NCBI GenBank assembly: GCA_018398815.1
Contig: CM031628.1
Location: 10,626,598-10,690,597, forward strand
Length of the DNA: 64,000 nucleotides
DNA from: Conus ventricosus
Lineage: Eukaryota > Mollusca > Gastropoda > Neogastropoda > Conidae
Direction of reading: 5' to 3'
Shown here: positions 21,476 through 34,883 of the stretch, piece after piece
How positions within the stretch are numbered: the stretch's first letter is position 1
How the letters are laid out: every line of letters starts with the position of its first letter
The notes under the pieces: model-generated
Seen by the model: only the letters and a program-made list of their open reading frames with translations
What the model was told of the DNA's origin: nothing
Databases searched by the model: none
Made by a program: the position numbers and the translations under genes

Positions 21476-21637
21476 CAGGGCGATGTTTGCACCCCTTTGT
21501 TTATAAATAAATAATTTTTTTTTTTGTAATCATCGAGAATGGAAAACTTTTTTTTCCATTCGATTTGACTGAAATATTCATATCACGTTTTGGAAATGAT
21601 ATCGTTTTACTACCTGAAACTGCTGTGGGTCTTACTG

Positions 21638-22436
21638 TAAGTTGTACTATGTTACAATACTTAGAACCCATCTTGTCTGACTGTAAGTGCTACTATGTTA
21701 CAATACTTAGAATACATCTTGTCTTACTATAAGTGTTATACAATACTTAAAATCCTTCTTGTCTTATTGTAAGTGTTACTATGTTACAATACTTAGAATC
21801 CACCCTGTCGTACTCTAAATATGACTATGCTACAATACTTAAACCCCATCTTGTCTCACGTTAAGTATGACTATGTTACAATACTTAAAACCCATCTTGT
21901 TTCACTTTAAGTAGTACAATGTTGCAATATTTAGAACCCATTTTGTCTAGCTGTAAGTATTACCATGTTACAATACTTAGAACGCTTGTAAGTAGTACTA
22001 TGTTACAATAATTAAAATCCATCTTGTCGGACTGTAAATATTACTATGTTACAATACTATGAACCCATCCTGTCACACTGTAAGTATTACTATGGTACAG
22101 CGCTTAGAACCCATCTTGTCTTACTGTAAGTACTACTATGTTACAATACTTAGAACCTATCTTGTCTCACTGTAAGTATTACTACGTTACAATACTTGAA
22201 CCCATCTTGTCTTACTATAAGTATTACTATGTTACAATACTTAGAACCCGTCTTGTCTCACTGTAAGTGTTACAATGTTCCAATACTTAGAATCCATCTT
22301 GTCTCATTGTAAGTAGTACTATGTTACAATACTTAGGACTGATCCTGCCTCATTGTAAGTAGTACTATGTTACAATACTTAGAACCCATGTTGTCTCACT
22401 GTAAGTATTACCATGTCACAACGCTTAGAAAAATAC
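21638..22436. repeat. 46-bp minisatellite, about 17 units
   Basis: The unit contains CTGTAAGT, ACTATGTTACAATACTTAGA and CCCATCTTGTCT. Units differ by substitutions and a few short deletions (for example near 21725 and 21985). No coding potential was seen. Confidence 0.9.
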
Positions 22437-23086
22437 AACACGTTACTCAGTTAGCTAAGAAAAAAAAAAACACAGAAGCAGAATGTGTGTTAACGCGTTA
22501 CACATCAGTGTATATGTAAAATGCAAGTAATATACCAATGAACACATTTTCTCACATCATTGAAGCAGACAAACTAAAGCTATCCTGTGCAGATAAGTTA
22601 TTGAGCTGGATTTGTTTGTACGCAGTTTAAACACAATCTAAACACTTAAGGAAAAAAAAAAAGTAAAACGTATGCCACGCGGAAGGTCATCCAGCAAAAT
22701 CAGAAAGAAGAAGAAGAAGAAAGAGGGACTTGACCGCTGTTCACTGTCGGAGACGGACGTGTCTTGTCAGTGCTCCGCACGCAATGACCTGAGTGTTCCT
22801 TTTCCGGGCTTCATACTGCAGATGAGAAATATGCCCCAGTTAATTCTGTTTGAAGGGACGGCGGTGCCTCGTATTTGTTGACCATATCTTTCAAGAGCTT
22901 GTTAGTTTATGGAAATGAAGTTTTTTCAGATGATTGTGACTTGTGAAAAAAGACGGTTTGTATCAGTATGTTTAGGTCAACATTGCGAGTACAGTTTTGC
23001 TGCTGTTGTCTTTCTCCCTCGGATCATTTCGCTGCATTCTTCAAGAAATATACTTTTCTTTCCCCCTTGTCTACATTTAGAATAAC
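22437..23086. other. Unassigned DNA upstream of the LINE
   Basis: No ORF, known repeat or splice-supported exon was recognised. Part may be the 5' UTR of the LINE that starts near 23087. Confidence 0.5.
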
Positions 23087-24466
23087 ATGGGTCCTAAAAA
23101 ATAAAAAAAACACCGACTCGCCAGGTTAGAAGCAATAAAAGACATAACAGTGGTCCGGCGCAAGGAAGCGAAAGCCCTACTACAAGTGATCACAGTGACT
23201 CTCGTTTTGTTGGTGAAGAAGACAAGTGCAGAGAACGCTTGTTGAGTAAAAGAAGACGGACTTTAGATCAGCAACACAAAATAACCGACTTCGCAAGCAA
23301 TAGCGGAAAAAAGACGGATGGGGATGAAACGGAAATCTTGACAGAGAACAACAGTGATAATACAGTGATCACCACATTAAACAGGATGGAGAGAGCCTGG
23401 AGGATTGAAGGCGGGAGACGGGGAGGGTCACGGCACAATTAGAAATGGTTCTTGCGGAAATCTTTGAGATTAGAAAAGAAAATTTCTTCTTGAGAAAAAA
23501 GATAGAATCGCTCGAGAAAAGATGCTCTGACTCTGCTGATCACATTGAGCGATTAGAATAGCAAATTAAGCAAGAAAAGGAGCTTCGGAACACACTGGAA
23601 CAATACACACGAAAAGACAACTTGAAAATTATTAACTTGCCAGGGGACAAACAAACAGAGACTTCAGAGCAGACAGAAAATAAAGTGGTGGAGCTGATTC
23701 GAAAACGCTTGGTGTGCCTTCTTTTCTACCTGTCCACATTAGTGTGGCGCACCGTGTGGGCAAATTTGTACAGGGGCAGAACAGACCGATCATCGTTCGC
23801 CTCACTAACAGAAAAATCAAAATGGAAATATTCAAGCTTCGAAAGAAACTGAAACAGCAAAATTCGCAAATCTACATTAACGAAGATCTGACGAAACTGA
23901 ACTCGCAGAGGTTAATGCAGATAAAACGACACAGGCAGTTATCTCTGCGTGGTCTTTCCAGGGCAAACTAAAACTGCAAACTCCTCGACCTGCAAGTACT
24001 GAACATTGAAGAAGGGATGTCAGCGCAATCGACAGACGGCTATTTGAGTCCTCAACCCCATCCCGGAGGACCCAGAGTCACAGGCAAGACTTACCGAGGC
24101 CGCGGGCAAACCGGAGATGGGGGAGGGATCGGAAGAGGAGGGTCAATGCAGAGGACTGACCACACGCAAGTGGGAGCTTCCTCTACCTCGGGCAGCCCTG
24201 GCCATCACTCTACACAGCCCCGTGACATTGGAAGTGGGAAAGGAGGGGAGTGTGGTCAAAAGGACCCCAAACAGACTGACAGGACGTACGCAGAGACTGT
24301 TCGCCTTGGTGATTCTCAGGCTGACAGTAGCAGGAAGCAGGACGCTTCTCCCTCAAAGCAGTCACTAAATCTGGAAGATTTCCATCAGAGACTGACAGAT
24401 TTTGATAATGAGATGGACTTGAACGGAGTGAGGGATCATTCCTTCTCTGAAACGGTTGAATCTTAA
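23087..24466 (+). pseudogene. LINE ORF1 (coiled coil, RRM, RGG-type tail)
   Basis: The ATG at 23087 is followed by a basic N-terminus. A heptad-like coiled coil follows (about 23450-23580, LAEIFEIRKENFFL and SLEKRC), then an RRM start (NLKIINLPGD, about 23620). A C-terminal domain follows with HRVGK, RPIIVRLTNRKIKMEIF and IYINEDLT, characteristic of L1 ORF1p (Transposase_22 family). The frame then shifts into a Gly/Arg/Gln-rich tail ending at 24466. Frame changes occur near 23440, 23715 and 23970, plus stops. L1 ORF1 proteins bind element RNA as trimers; this one is unlikely to be made intact. Confidence 0.8.
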
Positions 24467-25096
24467 TTAACGTATGTACAGTATGATTTTTGCTGCTGTG
24501 ACCCCCCCCTTCCGCGTCCTCTCCCCCCCCCCCCCCCCCCCCCCCTCCCCCGTGGCCCAATCCCAACTCCCGTGCTCCCCGCCCCGTTCTTAGTCCGTTC
24601 TCCACCCCCATTCTACTTCGCACTACTTAAAGGAAAAGTAAAATACATTATACCAGATAGAGAGCATTTCGGTTTTTTTTTTTTTCACCCTTCATACTGT
24701 GGGCCCTGTGTCCTCTCGCCCCTTAGATGCATGTTTCAGCCTGTGACTAATGTCTCCTTAGTGTCTTTATGCCTAGTGCCTCCCTTAGATACCCCCTCCC
24801 CCACCGATCACCCTTCCACCTTCCTTTATGCCCCCCCCCCCCCCCCCCCATCTCCTTGCATATCGTGACGATTAATATGGTTAAACCCAGAGTACCCAGG
24901 GTTTCCGTTTTTGCTTTGGCTCCTAGTTGGACTTAAAGGTTTGTATTTTGCTGTACTGTTTTGAAATATGTTAGGACAATTACATTTTTTAGGCCCCATT
25001 CCTGCCCACCCTTGCCCGTCACCATCATGCTAGGCGTGCGATGGGCTGATAGATAATCCAAGTGGCAGTACCTGAATAAGTGTTCAGCTGCTGCTG

Positions 25097-25135
25097 TCAT
25101 AAACACACTGACACACACGCGCTGACACACACGCG

Positions 25136-25224
<89 letters not shown>

Positions 25225-25380
25225 GCGCATACACGCACACACACACGCACACACACATGCACAGTTGCAAAACACAAACACACATATACTCACTCACTCA
25301 TTCACTCCTCCACACGCACGCACTCTCACACACACACACATATGCACGCACGCACGCACGCACGCACACACACATAGGGG
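25097..25380. repeat. (CA)n microsatellite inside the LINE
   Basis: CA and GCAC blocks lie between ORF1 and ORF2. ORFs drawn through it on either strand (His/Thr or Cys/Val runs) are artefacts. Confidence 0.95.
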
Positions 25381-25943
25381 GGATATAAGGGCAGAACCGC
25401 AAGTACCTAGGTTGATCGATGATTCAGAGGATCAGGGTATTGTGCAGAATATTCTGATTAATCCCTACATGCTTGGCGATCTTTCTGTTGTGTTTAGGGC
25501 ACATTTTTGGTGTTATTAGTTTTGTATTAATAGTGTGGAGCCTGGATTTCGCCACATGATGGTCATGAACAGGTGTCAGGTAAAAACAGGGTATGAAAGT
25601 GAGAATGTGTGGACGTATGAGTGTGAAAGATACACCTATCTCTTGTCGGTCTATTCTAACTCTCTCCTGTCCGCTATTTTTCTACTCTGCCTTTTCACTA
25701 TCTTTCGTATGATTCCTTACTTGAAAGAACCACCAAAACAAATATGCTTTTGAGATACTCTACTTGTCCGATGTCCTTGTATGTGTATAATGTTGACCTA
25801 ATGTTACCAGTTTTGAAATATGGACTTAGATTTCAGTGTGTGTTCAAATATGATCCCTTTCTCCGTTGGCCGTATTTTCAGATTTATGTTTTTTCATTAT
25901 CTAGATTGGCAGTGGATATCACTTTTACTAATTTGTGCTACTG

Positions 25944-28900
25944 ATGGAAGAAAATAGTGTTTTAAAGATATGTACCTTCAACTGTAATGGTCTGAATGAT
26001 ATGAGAAAAAGAAAAGATGTTTTTTGATTTTTTGAGACAACAGAATTGCAACATTTATCTTTTACAAGAAACCCACTGGAAAACTGAATCTAAAAATTTT
26101 ATTAGATCAAACTGGGGTTACAATGTATGGATTAGTGGCGGGGGCACAAACAAGAACGGTGTTGCAGTACTTTTTAATAACAACTTTGAATATATAAAAT
26201 AACTGATGTAATTAGAGATCAAGATGGTTGCTATATTTTTATGAATGTGTAATTGTCAAATAGGAATGTTACTATAGTAAACATTTATGGCCCAAGTAGC
26301 GGAGATGACCCAGCCTTTTTTTTATAAGATTTTTTGAGTTTATTGAAACCAACAACAGTGAACAAGTTATTGTTGGAGGAGACTGGAATTGTGCACTAAA
26401 TATAAAATTGGATGTTCGTAATTATAAGAGCACAGCAAACCGTCAGAGGACCCGTAAGAAAATCATTGATATTATGGGACGTTATGGTTTTTTGACATGT
26501 ACAGAACATTATATCCAAACAAACGCTCATATACCTGGCGTAAATTCAATACAATTAAGCAGGCCAGGCTAGACTTTTTACATGTTCAGAGGATATAATG
26601 AATGACGTCAAAGGTATTGATGTCAAACCAGGCTATCGATCTGACCACTCACTTGTGCAGTTATCCTTAAAAATAGATGAATTAAAACGTGACAGACCTT
26701 TCTGGAAATTTCAACAATTCACTATTAAAAGATGAACAGTACATAGCAGAAATTAAAAAGTAATTACCAATATCAAACAGCAATATGCTGTACCAGTATA
26801 CAACATGGCCGGTATTGACAATGTTGCTAATGATGATTTAACATTTACAATAAGTGATAAATTGTTCTTTGAGACTCTACTACTAGCAATAAGAGGAAGA
26901 ACAATTTCTTATCCAACTTTTAAGTAAAGGTCAACAAACCAGCAAGAGAATGACTTAGAAAAACAGATTAAAAGAATCGAAGAGAATGTCAATGATAATA
27001 ACATGCATGAACTAGAGAACTTAAAAATACAACTACAAAAAATAAAAATATGCGAATCGAAGGCAAACTAATTCTCTCCAGGGTCAGATGGATAAATAAA
27101 GGTGAAAAGGTCAGTAAGTATTTTTGTAACCTTGAAAAAAGAAATTTTATCGATAAAACGATGCCCTTTTTGGAAACAGAGTCTGGTAACATTATCTCAG
27201 AACAAGAAACCATTTTGAAAGAAGTACAACAATTTTACAAGCAACTATATTCTCACAGGACTGTGCGTGATTTTTGTTTAAACATCTCATATACCGGAAG
27301 CAACAAAATTAACTGACATAGATAAGCATAGCACAGAAGGAAAAATTTCATATACGGAAGCAGCGGCCTCTTTAAAAGTTATGAAAAATGGTAAAAGCCC
27401 TGGTCCTGATGGCTTTACAGCTGAGTTCTATATGTTCTTCTTTGTTGATATTGGAGTTTTTCTTGTTAGATCTATAAACGAAGGTTTTATTGATGCTGAA
27501 CTTTCTGTAACACAACGTCAAGGTGTCATTATATGCATACCTAAGGAAGGCAAACCAAAACGTTTTGTAAAAAAAACTGGCGTCCAATCTCATTACTAAA
27601 TATTTCCTATAAAATTGCATCAGCATGCATTGCCAACCAGTTGAAGTCTGTCTTGCCCTCCATTATCCATGAAAGCCAGACGGGCTTCTTGAAAGGTCGT
27701 TACATAGGTGAGGATATTCGCAGTTATACAATACCTTAGTATATGCTGATAGAAAAAACATCCCAGGTATGTTTCTGTCAATAGACTTTGAGAAAGCCTT
27801 CGACAGTATTTCATGGTCGTTTTTTGCACAAATGCTTGGATTTTTTCAACTTTGGCCCAGATATGATTCACTGGGTCAAAACTTTTTATTCACATATTAA
27901 TACTTGTGTTTCTGTCAACGGTCAATATTCTAGCTGGTTTGCAATAGAACGTGGTGTTCGACAAGGTGATCTGTCATCCCCATATCTTTACCTTCTTTGT
28001 GCAGAGATACTGTCACTAAAAGATCAGACATAACAATTTAATCAAGGGCATAAAAATTCAAAATAAGGAAAGCTTATTGTCACAATTTGCAGATGACACT
28101 GGTTTGTGTTTGGACGGCAGCGAAAATTCATTTAATGAAGCCATTGCCGTGTTGACATAGTTTGCTGAAATGTCAGGACTAAACATGAACTTTGATAAAA
28201 CTCAGATCATTTGGATAGGTAGCAGAAAAAACTGCAATTAAGGTTTATGCGCGATAAAAACTTCATTTGGGACCCGGTATCTTCAAGATACTTGTGGCAT
28301 TAAATTTCAATTGATACAAAGTCCATTAGCACCATCAACTATGATGACAAATTAATCCAGATAAAAAGGATTTTATTACATTGGAAAAAAAGACAGCAAA
28401 CACCACTAGGGAAAATAACAGTAGTGAAAACTCTTGTCCTGTCCAAAATAACGTATCTGTTAATAAATCTACCAGATCCACTAGATATTTTTATCTCTGA
28501 ACTAGAGAAAGAGTTGTTTACATTCTTATGGAATGGTAAAAATAGTAAAAGTTAGGAAACCAGTTGCATGTAGCTCATACGTCTGTGGTGGACTGCGCAT
28601 GATTGATATCAGAGCTTTCATTGCTGTTATGAAATTAAGCTGGCTCTATAAAATACAGTCCGAGGGTGACTCCAAGCTTAAAGACTTTCTCTTTGATATG
28701 TACCCTGAAATTGAAAATATCAAATTCTTAGGGGCAGATTATATCAAAACTTTTAACCAAGTCTGTTAAGAATCCTTTCTGGAATGACGTGTTTAGGCAC
28801 TAGGGGAGAGTTTGTAGAGTGTGTCGTCCTAGAAACATTGACGAATTTATGGCTGAATGCATTCACTTCAATAAAGACATTCAGAGGGGTGAAAAAACTA

Positions 28901-29668
28901 TATTTGTAAAAGAATGGTGTGAAAATAACATCTAAGTCATCAGACAGCTCGTTAGTGAAGCAGGGCAGTACATGTCATACCATGAATTTTAAAACAAAAT
29001 ACCCTACCATAAAAAAAACAAAGTTTTTGTCTTACATTGGAATCCTGAATGCAATCAAAGGATACTAAAATAGATTACAAGTAGAACTTACAAATACCTT
29101 TAAAATTCTTGAAACCAAATCATGATTTTCTATCAGAAAGGCAATAAATTTATTCAAACTGTACTTGTTGACAGCGGAGCTGTTCCATCTGCGGTTTTGA
29201 AATGGAGCAACTCGTTCGAAAATTTAAACTGGAATGCTATATTTTTACACTGTTTTATAACTACTAATGATGCGCAACTACGATGGTTTCAATTCCGACT
29301 GTTGCACAGAATTCTGCCATCACAGAAGTACCTATATCAGTGTAAAATTGTTAACACACCAAACTGTAATTTCTGTGACCAAAGACCACAGGACATAGAA
29401 CATATGATTTTCGACTGTGACATTGTACAGGCATTTTGGTTGAGTTTCAGCAAAATATCATCGACAAACTTGAGCACTGCCATAATGTTAATATTGATAA
29501 GAACCTAGTACTATTTGGAGTAACAGACGACATACAGACTGACTGTGTGATGGACTTTTTAATACTGTATGCCAAATTCTTCATTTATAAATCCAAACTA
29601 CAAAATGTTAATCCAGTTTTTTCTAACTTCAGAAGAAGTCTACTTAATCAATACTCTTTGGAAAAGTA
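25944..29668 (+). pseudogene. LINE ORF2 (endonuclease, reverse transcriptase, CCHC)
   Basis: Begins with ICTFNCNGLND and LLQETHW (AP endonuclease motifs I and II), then VNIYGPSSGDD, VGGDWNCALN and RSDHSLVQL. The RT follows with GKSPGPDGFTAEFY, LLNISYKIAS, QTGFLKGRYIGEDI, LSIDFEKAFDS, GVRQGDLSSPYL and FADDT (catalytic box FADD at about 28090). The C-terminus has CNFCDQRPQDIEHMIFDC, a CX2CX7HX4C knuckle. At least ten stops or shifts are scattered through it. Motif set and order match the L1/Tx1 group. Confidence 0.88.
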
Positions 29669-29748
29669 AAAACCTAAGTCTATTCGACAAACACTGGCTT
29701 CCGTATAGAGCCATTTTACTATAACTTCTTTTGTTAAATGGTGGTACT

Positions 29749-29776
29749 CTCTCTTTTTTTGTCCTCTCTCTCTCTC

Positions 29777-29840
<64 letters not shown>

Positions 29841-29845
29841 GTCTG
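29749..29845. repeat. (CT)n microsatellite
   Basis: Nearly pure CT with a few interruptions, just past the end of the LINE. Confidence 0.95.
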
Positions 29846-30622
29846 TGTATCTGTTTTGTTTCTCAGTGTAGGTACCTCATTTTCCCTACTACGGTCAGCA
29901 CTCACAGTGTTAATTGTTTTAAGCAACATCTAACGTTTATCAAGAAAATGAACATTGATGACAAAAACTTTGCATGATTAACTAAATGTGTGTGTGGTTT
30001 TTTTGTTTGTTTTTTGTTTGTTTGTTTTTTTTTTTAATGAGGCTTACATATGCATTGGAAAATATTTTTGAGATGGAATGAGATTTAATTCTCACGAAAA
30101 AGGAGAGAGAGAGGAAAAAAAAAATTGTTACGTTGCCTTGAGGCAACCCGGTAATGGAGACGCTGCGCTGCTGCCCAAATGCTCTCGAAGCGCCTGGTGC
30201 CTGTGCCGATCCAACACGCGCATGACACCAGGCAGTAAGCTACTTGCGGATTTGAAGGGAAAAAACATAAAGCAGTGTTTGCTTCTTTTATTTCTTCTTA
30301 ACATTGTAAGAATTTGATTATGACAAGATGAAACCTCCGATTTGACCCCTCATAGTCAGCTACGCTACAAAGAGGAACAGAATAGATATCAGGCTTTATA
30401 TTACGATTTATGTTTGCCATGCATGGATATGCCTATTATGAATGTGAACATCTCCGCGCACTGTCTTCTTTTTGCGCATTTGTAAGCTCTCTTATTAATT
30501 GAATAAAATGTGGGAGAAAAAAAAGAAGAAGAAGAAGAAGTTGGGTAGAAAAAGGAATACAGGGACCGTAACAATGCTGAACTAGGTTTGTGTAGTTATG
30601 GCAATAACATGTTTCATTTCAG
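29846..30622. other. Intronic or intergenic DNA
   Basis: T-rich and A-rich runs only. It ends in a pyrimidine-containing acceptor (TTTCATTTCAG) at 30612-30622. Confidence 0.55.
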
Positions 30623-30990
30623 GGTATGTGCAGCCCGTGGGCTACAATCCAGAGTCTGAAACATTCCCTCGGCAGAGAGTTTTAAACCACACAATATCCC
30701 TTAGAGTCCAGGACAGCCAAACCATCATGATCAGCTGTCGTCACATGTACCTGCTATGTGCTGCCCACGACCATTAACTCTGTACACAGTGAGAGATGGA
30801 CAGAAACAGAGACTGTGGAGACGTTGTGGAACATTACCTCCCTTGCCAGAAGTCTTGAGTGACGTGAAGGAGGTGATCGTAGAGATGAAAATGCTACGTT
30901 TTAGTCCGAAAGATGGTTTACAATATTCCACCGGATTATCTTCTTCTCAATGGAGAAGCAGGGGATCTCGAATGCTTTATAGCTTGCACA
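30623..30990 (+). pseudogene. CUB-domain exon of the host receptor gene, one frameshift
   Basis: After the acceptor AG at 30621-30622 the exon encodes VQPVGYNPESETFP, HTISLRVQDSQTIMISCRHM and LLC. Then, after a 1-base shift near 30760, it encodes LTLYTVRDG, LWRRCGTLPP and VIVEMKMLRF. The strand pattern and the spaced cysteines (C ... LWRRCG) fit CUB domains, extracellular beta-sandwich modules often combined with LDLa and CTLD in mollusc receptors. The shift means either a base-call error or a decayed exon. The 3' boundary is not certain; sequence after about 30930 no longer looks like CUB. Confidence 0.6.
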
Positions 30991-31011
30991 GGGTGACAAC
31001 ATAAATCTCTC

Positions 31012-31039
31012 TGTCTGTCTGTCTGTCTGTCTGTCTGTA

Positions 31040-31094
<55 letters not shown>

Positions 31095-31146
31095 AGTAGT
31101 AGCTCTTCAGTTTTACGTCTGTTTACAAATGTGATATTAGATAAAG

Positions 31147-31225
<79 letters not shown>

Positions 31226-31226
31226 A

Positions 31227-31280
<54 letters not shown>

Positions 31281-31292
31281 GGGAGAGAGATG
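31012..31292. repeat. (GTCT)n, (GTA)n and (GA)n microsatellites
   Basis: Short GTCT at 31012-31038, AGT/GTA triplets to about 31095, and GA-rich blocks at 31146-31290. Confidence 0.95.
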
Positions 31293-31590
31293 CCTGTCTG
31301 TGACTATATAAGTGTATGCATAATGTGTTTATCTAAGTGCATATAAATGTCCCTCTAAACATCCCTACAACATACCAGCAAATAATCGTAAAGTAAATGC
31401 TTAACTTGACTACATGTCATAGAAAAAACAACATTGAAGGCAAACTTTAAATCTGAAAAGACATCACACAAAGACATGTCTGATAATGGAAGAGGTAAAC
31501 AGTCAAACGGCAGATGCTTGCTGGTTATTCTTCGTTCTCAACAAATACATTTCGCTTCAATTGTATCTATAGTTTTTAAGGTATCAAGTA

Positions 31591-32340
31591 TTAATTTATA
31601 AAATATTGTAATGAAATTTCTGTATTGGTACATATTTTCACCTGTAAATGAGGAATGCTGTTTACATGTTCATAATTAATTAAATGAATATGTTTATCAG
31701 CCACACCAAGCAACGTATTTTTGTAGAGTTTTCTGAATCGGCACCAGACGATTTGCTTTAATAATTGATTGACTTCAGGTAAAGAAAAGAATACATTCAA
31801 TACCGTGGCGCACTTTTCATTTCTGGCTCCTCTCTTTGCGCATCTATCAGCTAGCTCATTACCCCAAATACCACAATGCGATGGACTCCAACAGAAGGTG
31901 AAATAAGTTCCTTTACATATCAAAACATGAATAAGATGGCATCTTTCATTTACAAGAAAGGTGTTCGAAACGGTATTTGGAAATTTAATGGTTTGCAGAA
32001 CAGACATTGAATCAACACAAATAACTACTTTAGATATTGACTGTGGCAAGTCAACTAAATGTGACAACGCCATAATAACAGCTATCATTTCGGTGACAAA
32101 TATTGACCCGCCTTTTCCGATGGAATATATCTTTTCAACCTTTTGTGATGGTATAACAAAAGCAGAACCTGACTGATTATTAGACATTACTGTGTAAACC
32201 CTAAGATGTTGAGGATATTTCTCTTGTATATGTATCTTTACAGAATACTATAAAATATTCGGTTGGTCAGTTTTGCTCAAATCAGTGTGATCAAGATCAA
32301 AATGTGCCCCGTTTCTTTTCCAAGCTGGAGGGGAATCAAG
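31591..32340 (-). pseudogene. RNase H domain fragment of a non-LTR retrotransposon
   Basis: A 198-codon open frame (31591-32187, minus) covers an RNase H fold: FVTEMIAVIMALSHL (Glu of the active site), VVICVDSMSVLQTI (the DS of the second Asp), and WSPSHCGIWGNELADRCAK (the His and the final Asp region). The first Asp (YTDGS in the family) is replaced: the sequence reads VYTVMSN. Upstream, in other frames, PPAWKRN-type sequence resembles the linker between RT and RNase H in I/Jockey-like LINEs. It is a 3' fragment, probably inactive. Confidence 0.75.
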
Positions 32341-32530
32341 GTCACCTTCACTGTCTCAGAACTGACTGTTGACTCTTTCAAAAGATTTTCTGTACAAGAC
32401 CCAATTGTAGAATATGGCAAAATAGTCTGAGCTCTTTTTGGATAATGAGATTCAGGTTTTATAGCAATCTCATTTTCGTTCACACCTATGAGCGTTGAAC
32501 ACTTCATTACAATTTGGCAAGTGTACGCTT

Positions 32531-32537
<7 letters not shown>

Positions 32538-32615
<78 letters not shown>
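32538..32615. repeat. (GT)n microsatellite
   Basis: Pure GT dinucleotides. Confidence 0.97.
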
Positions 32616-32819
32616 TTTTATCCGTCATTTTGGCGTGTGTACTACTTTTTCATCTTACTTTAGTGTATGTTCTACATGGTTTTTATCTATTCCTTTTATG
32701 TTTGTTCTTTATGCATGCTCTCTTTGTATGTTATACTCTTTGATGTACGTTCTCTACCAAACACAGTATAATGATCCACTGAGCAAAGAAAGGCTGTATG
32801 AATATTTTGATGAATGAAC

Positions 32820-34330
32820 AACAGTGTACCGCGCCAGCAGATAAAACGTCGGAACACCAAGGCCTGGATTCCAACCACAGTGGCAACGACATCCAAGCTG
32901 ATCATTTCTACAGGATCTTGGTGTCAAACGCTAGAAACTCAACTTGCTACCCACAAGTGCAAAATTGAAAGTGGAGAAATTAAGACTAGTCCAAAAACTG
33001 GACGTGGCGATAGAAAAGAGCGCACTGGAGACCAAAAGGTCACCTTTGATGACACTGTATTCAGGACCTGTAAGAACACCAGTGGATCGAGTGAAACAAC
33101 CAGAACTAAAGACACCTCAAGTATTCAGACACCAGCTAGAATACGATAACACGCGAAAGAAAAAAAAAGGGTCTAAAAAGCAGATGAAGGCTGCTTAAGA
33201 AGATTTGAAGACAGAATTGGAGTAGCTGTGGGAGACCTGAAAGCACAGCGTATTGCCCTCAGCAAAGCATAATCACCAAAGGGGAGAAGGAGCAAAACGA
33301 AGAAGACCCAAGTTGGCTTGTAGAGAGACCCCACCCACTTCAGCAGGAAACAGTTTTTTTCAGAAGCCTTAATCAGAGACGCTCACAGTGGACAAAGTAA
33401 CGTTTGAACAGCATCGCAGGAAAACATATCTCAACGCCTAGTGCGAAGTGCCCCATGAAATCCAGGGATTGTTGAAGCCTACAGTACCAAGGGAAAAGTT
33501 CAATAACAAATCACAAGCACTGGATGAGGTAAAGAAAGTGTTTAAGAAAGCCAGATCGAAATCGTCGCCTGGACCTAATAGAACGCCATATCTACATTAT
33601 GAGAAGTACCCCAGCCATATCTGCAGCATAAGAAATACCCACATATCCTTGCTTGACTCCATAAAATAATAAGATCAGCATGGAGAAACTTGGAGACCAA
33701 GTACCAATGGATGACAATTGATGTATATTCACAAAGAATAAAACTAGAGTGACATCCATCTGTTAAAACCAATATCACTTCTGAAAGTCGAGGGAAAAAA
33801 CAGCTTCTCTGTCATGGCAGCCAATTGACTAAATGACTAAATACCTGACAAAAAATGAGAACGTATATTTGACAGTCCAGAAAGGAGGCATCCCGGTGTC
33901 TCTGGCTATTTAGAACATGTCTACTATGATTTGGAAAGCAGTCTGAAGAGCTAAGGGAAGGAAACGGGACCTCGAGGTGATGTGGCTCGATCCGGAATAT
34001 CATATGGATCAGTTCTACACAAGGTGATTCAAATGACCGAGATGCATCGTGTCCAAAAGAACATCAGAGAAAAGCTGATAAAGCACTTCCATGGCTTTTC
34101 AGTGAGGTTCACTACAAAGAAGCAGCAACGGATTGGATCAGTCTGGACAATGGAAAGCAAGGGTCGTGCATCTCATATGTGTCGTCGGTAAATGAGGTCA
34201 TCTGAAAGCAGGTGATTAAAGACTGATTGGCTCCAAAGACATCAAGAAATGAATGATCAAATGCACCTCCATAGCTTTCTGTTAATGAACAGCAACCGAT
34301 GCATCTCCGACAAAGCAAGATGAGGTCGCA
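32820..34330 (+). pseudogene. Decayed reverse transcriptase of another non-LTR element
   Basis: KKARSKSSPGPNRTPYLHYEKYP (about 33540-33610) corresponds to the start of an RT domain with the SxPGPxGxPY box. About 270 bases later comes VQKGGIPVS, then EVMWLDPEYHMD (about 33970), in the place of the LD box with Asp. The rest is broken by stops. The motif spacing recalls R2/NeSL-like RTs, where the QKGGIP segment and VWLD occur in that order. That assignment is tentative. Upstream sequence from 32820 may be the element's N-terminal part. Confidence 0.5.
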
Positions 34331-34499
34331 ATCACAATTTCTGGAAGCAGGTATTGAGGAAATGTTGCGTCAACGATCAGAATAAATCAAAGCCAAAGAA
34401 TACAATGCTCTTCCCAGCAAGAATTGCACAAAGTAGAACTTGAAACAGTTCACTGTCACAACAGAAAGGTACAGGCTCATACTACAACACACATCACTC

Positions 34500-34517
34500 A
34501 CACACACACACACACAC

Positions 34518-34556
<39 letters not shown>

Positions 34557-34775
34557 ACACACACACAACACACACACACACACACACACACACACCACAC
34601 ACACACACACACACACATGCATATGAAATTTTAGAACCCTTACCATTATTGTATAATAAACTAAGCAGGAAAAAGAACAAATCAGTTGTGTATTTTAACA
34701 GTCTGTTACAAGTTTCCTCCCACAAAGCGAATATTTGAAGTAAAATCGTTAGCATGTCAGTTGAATCTTGCAACG

Positions 34776-34857
<82 letters not shown>

Positions 34858-34868
34858 TGTGTGTGTGA
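34500..34868. repeat. (CA)n and (GT)n microsatellites flanking a short spacer
   Basis: (CA)n with small breaks at 34500-34617 and (GT)n at 34778-34867, facing each other across 160 bases. Confidence 0.95.
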
Positions 34869-34883
34869 CCCTGTTCTACACAG

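Larger units (their letters stand above)
23087..29700 (+). mobile_element. L1/Tx1-type LINE, near full length, degenerate
   Basis: Two-ORF arrangement typical of L1/Tx1 elements: an RNA-binding ORF1 followed by ORF2 with AP-like endonuclease, reverse transcriptase and a C-terminal CCHC. About 6.6 kb. The two ORFs are separated by C-rich tracts (24521-24546, 24831-24850) and a (CA)n microsatellite (25139-25220). All frames have stops or shifts. The 3' end was taken near 29700, before a (CT)n tract. No poly-A tail or target duplication was confirmed. Confidence 0.88.
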
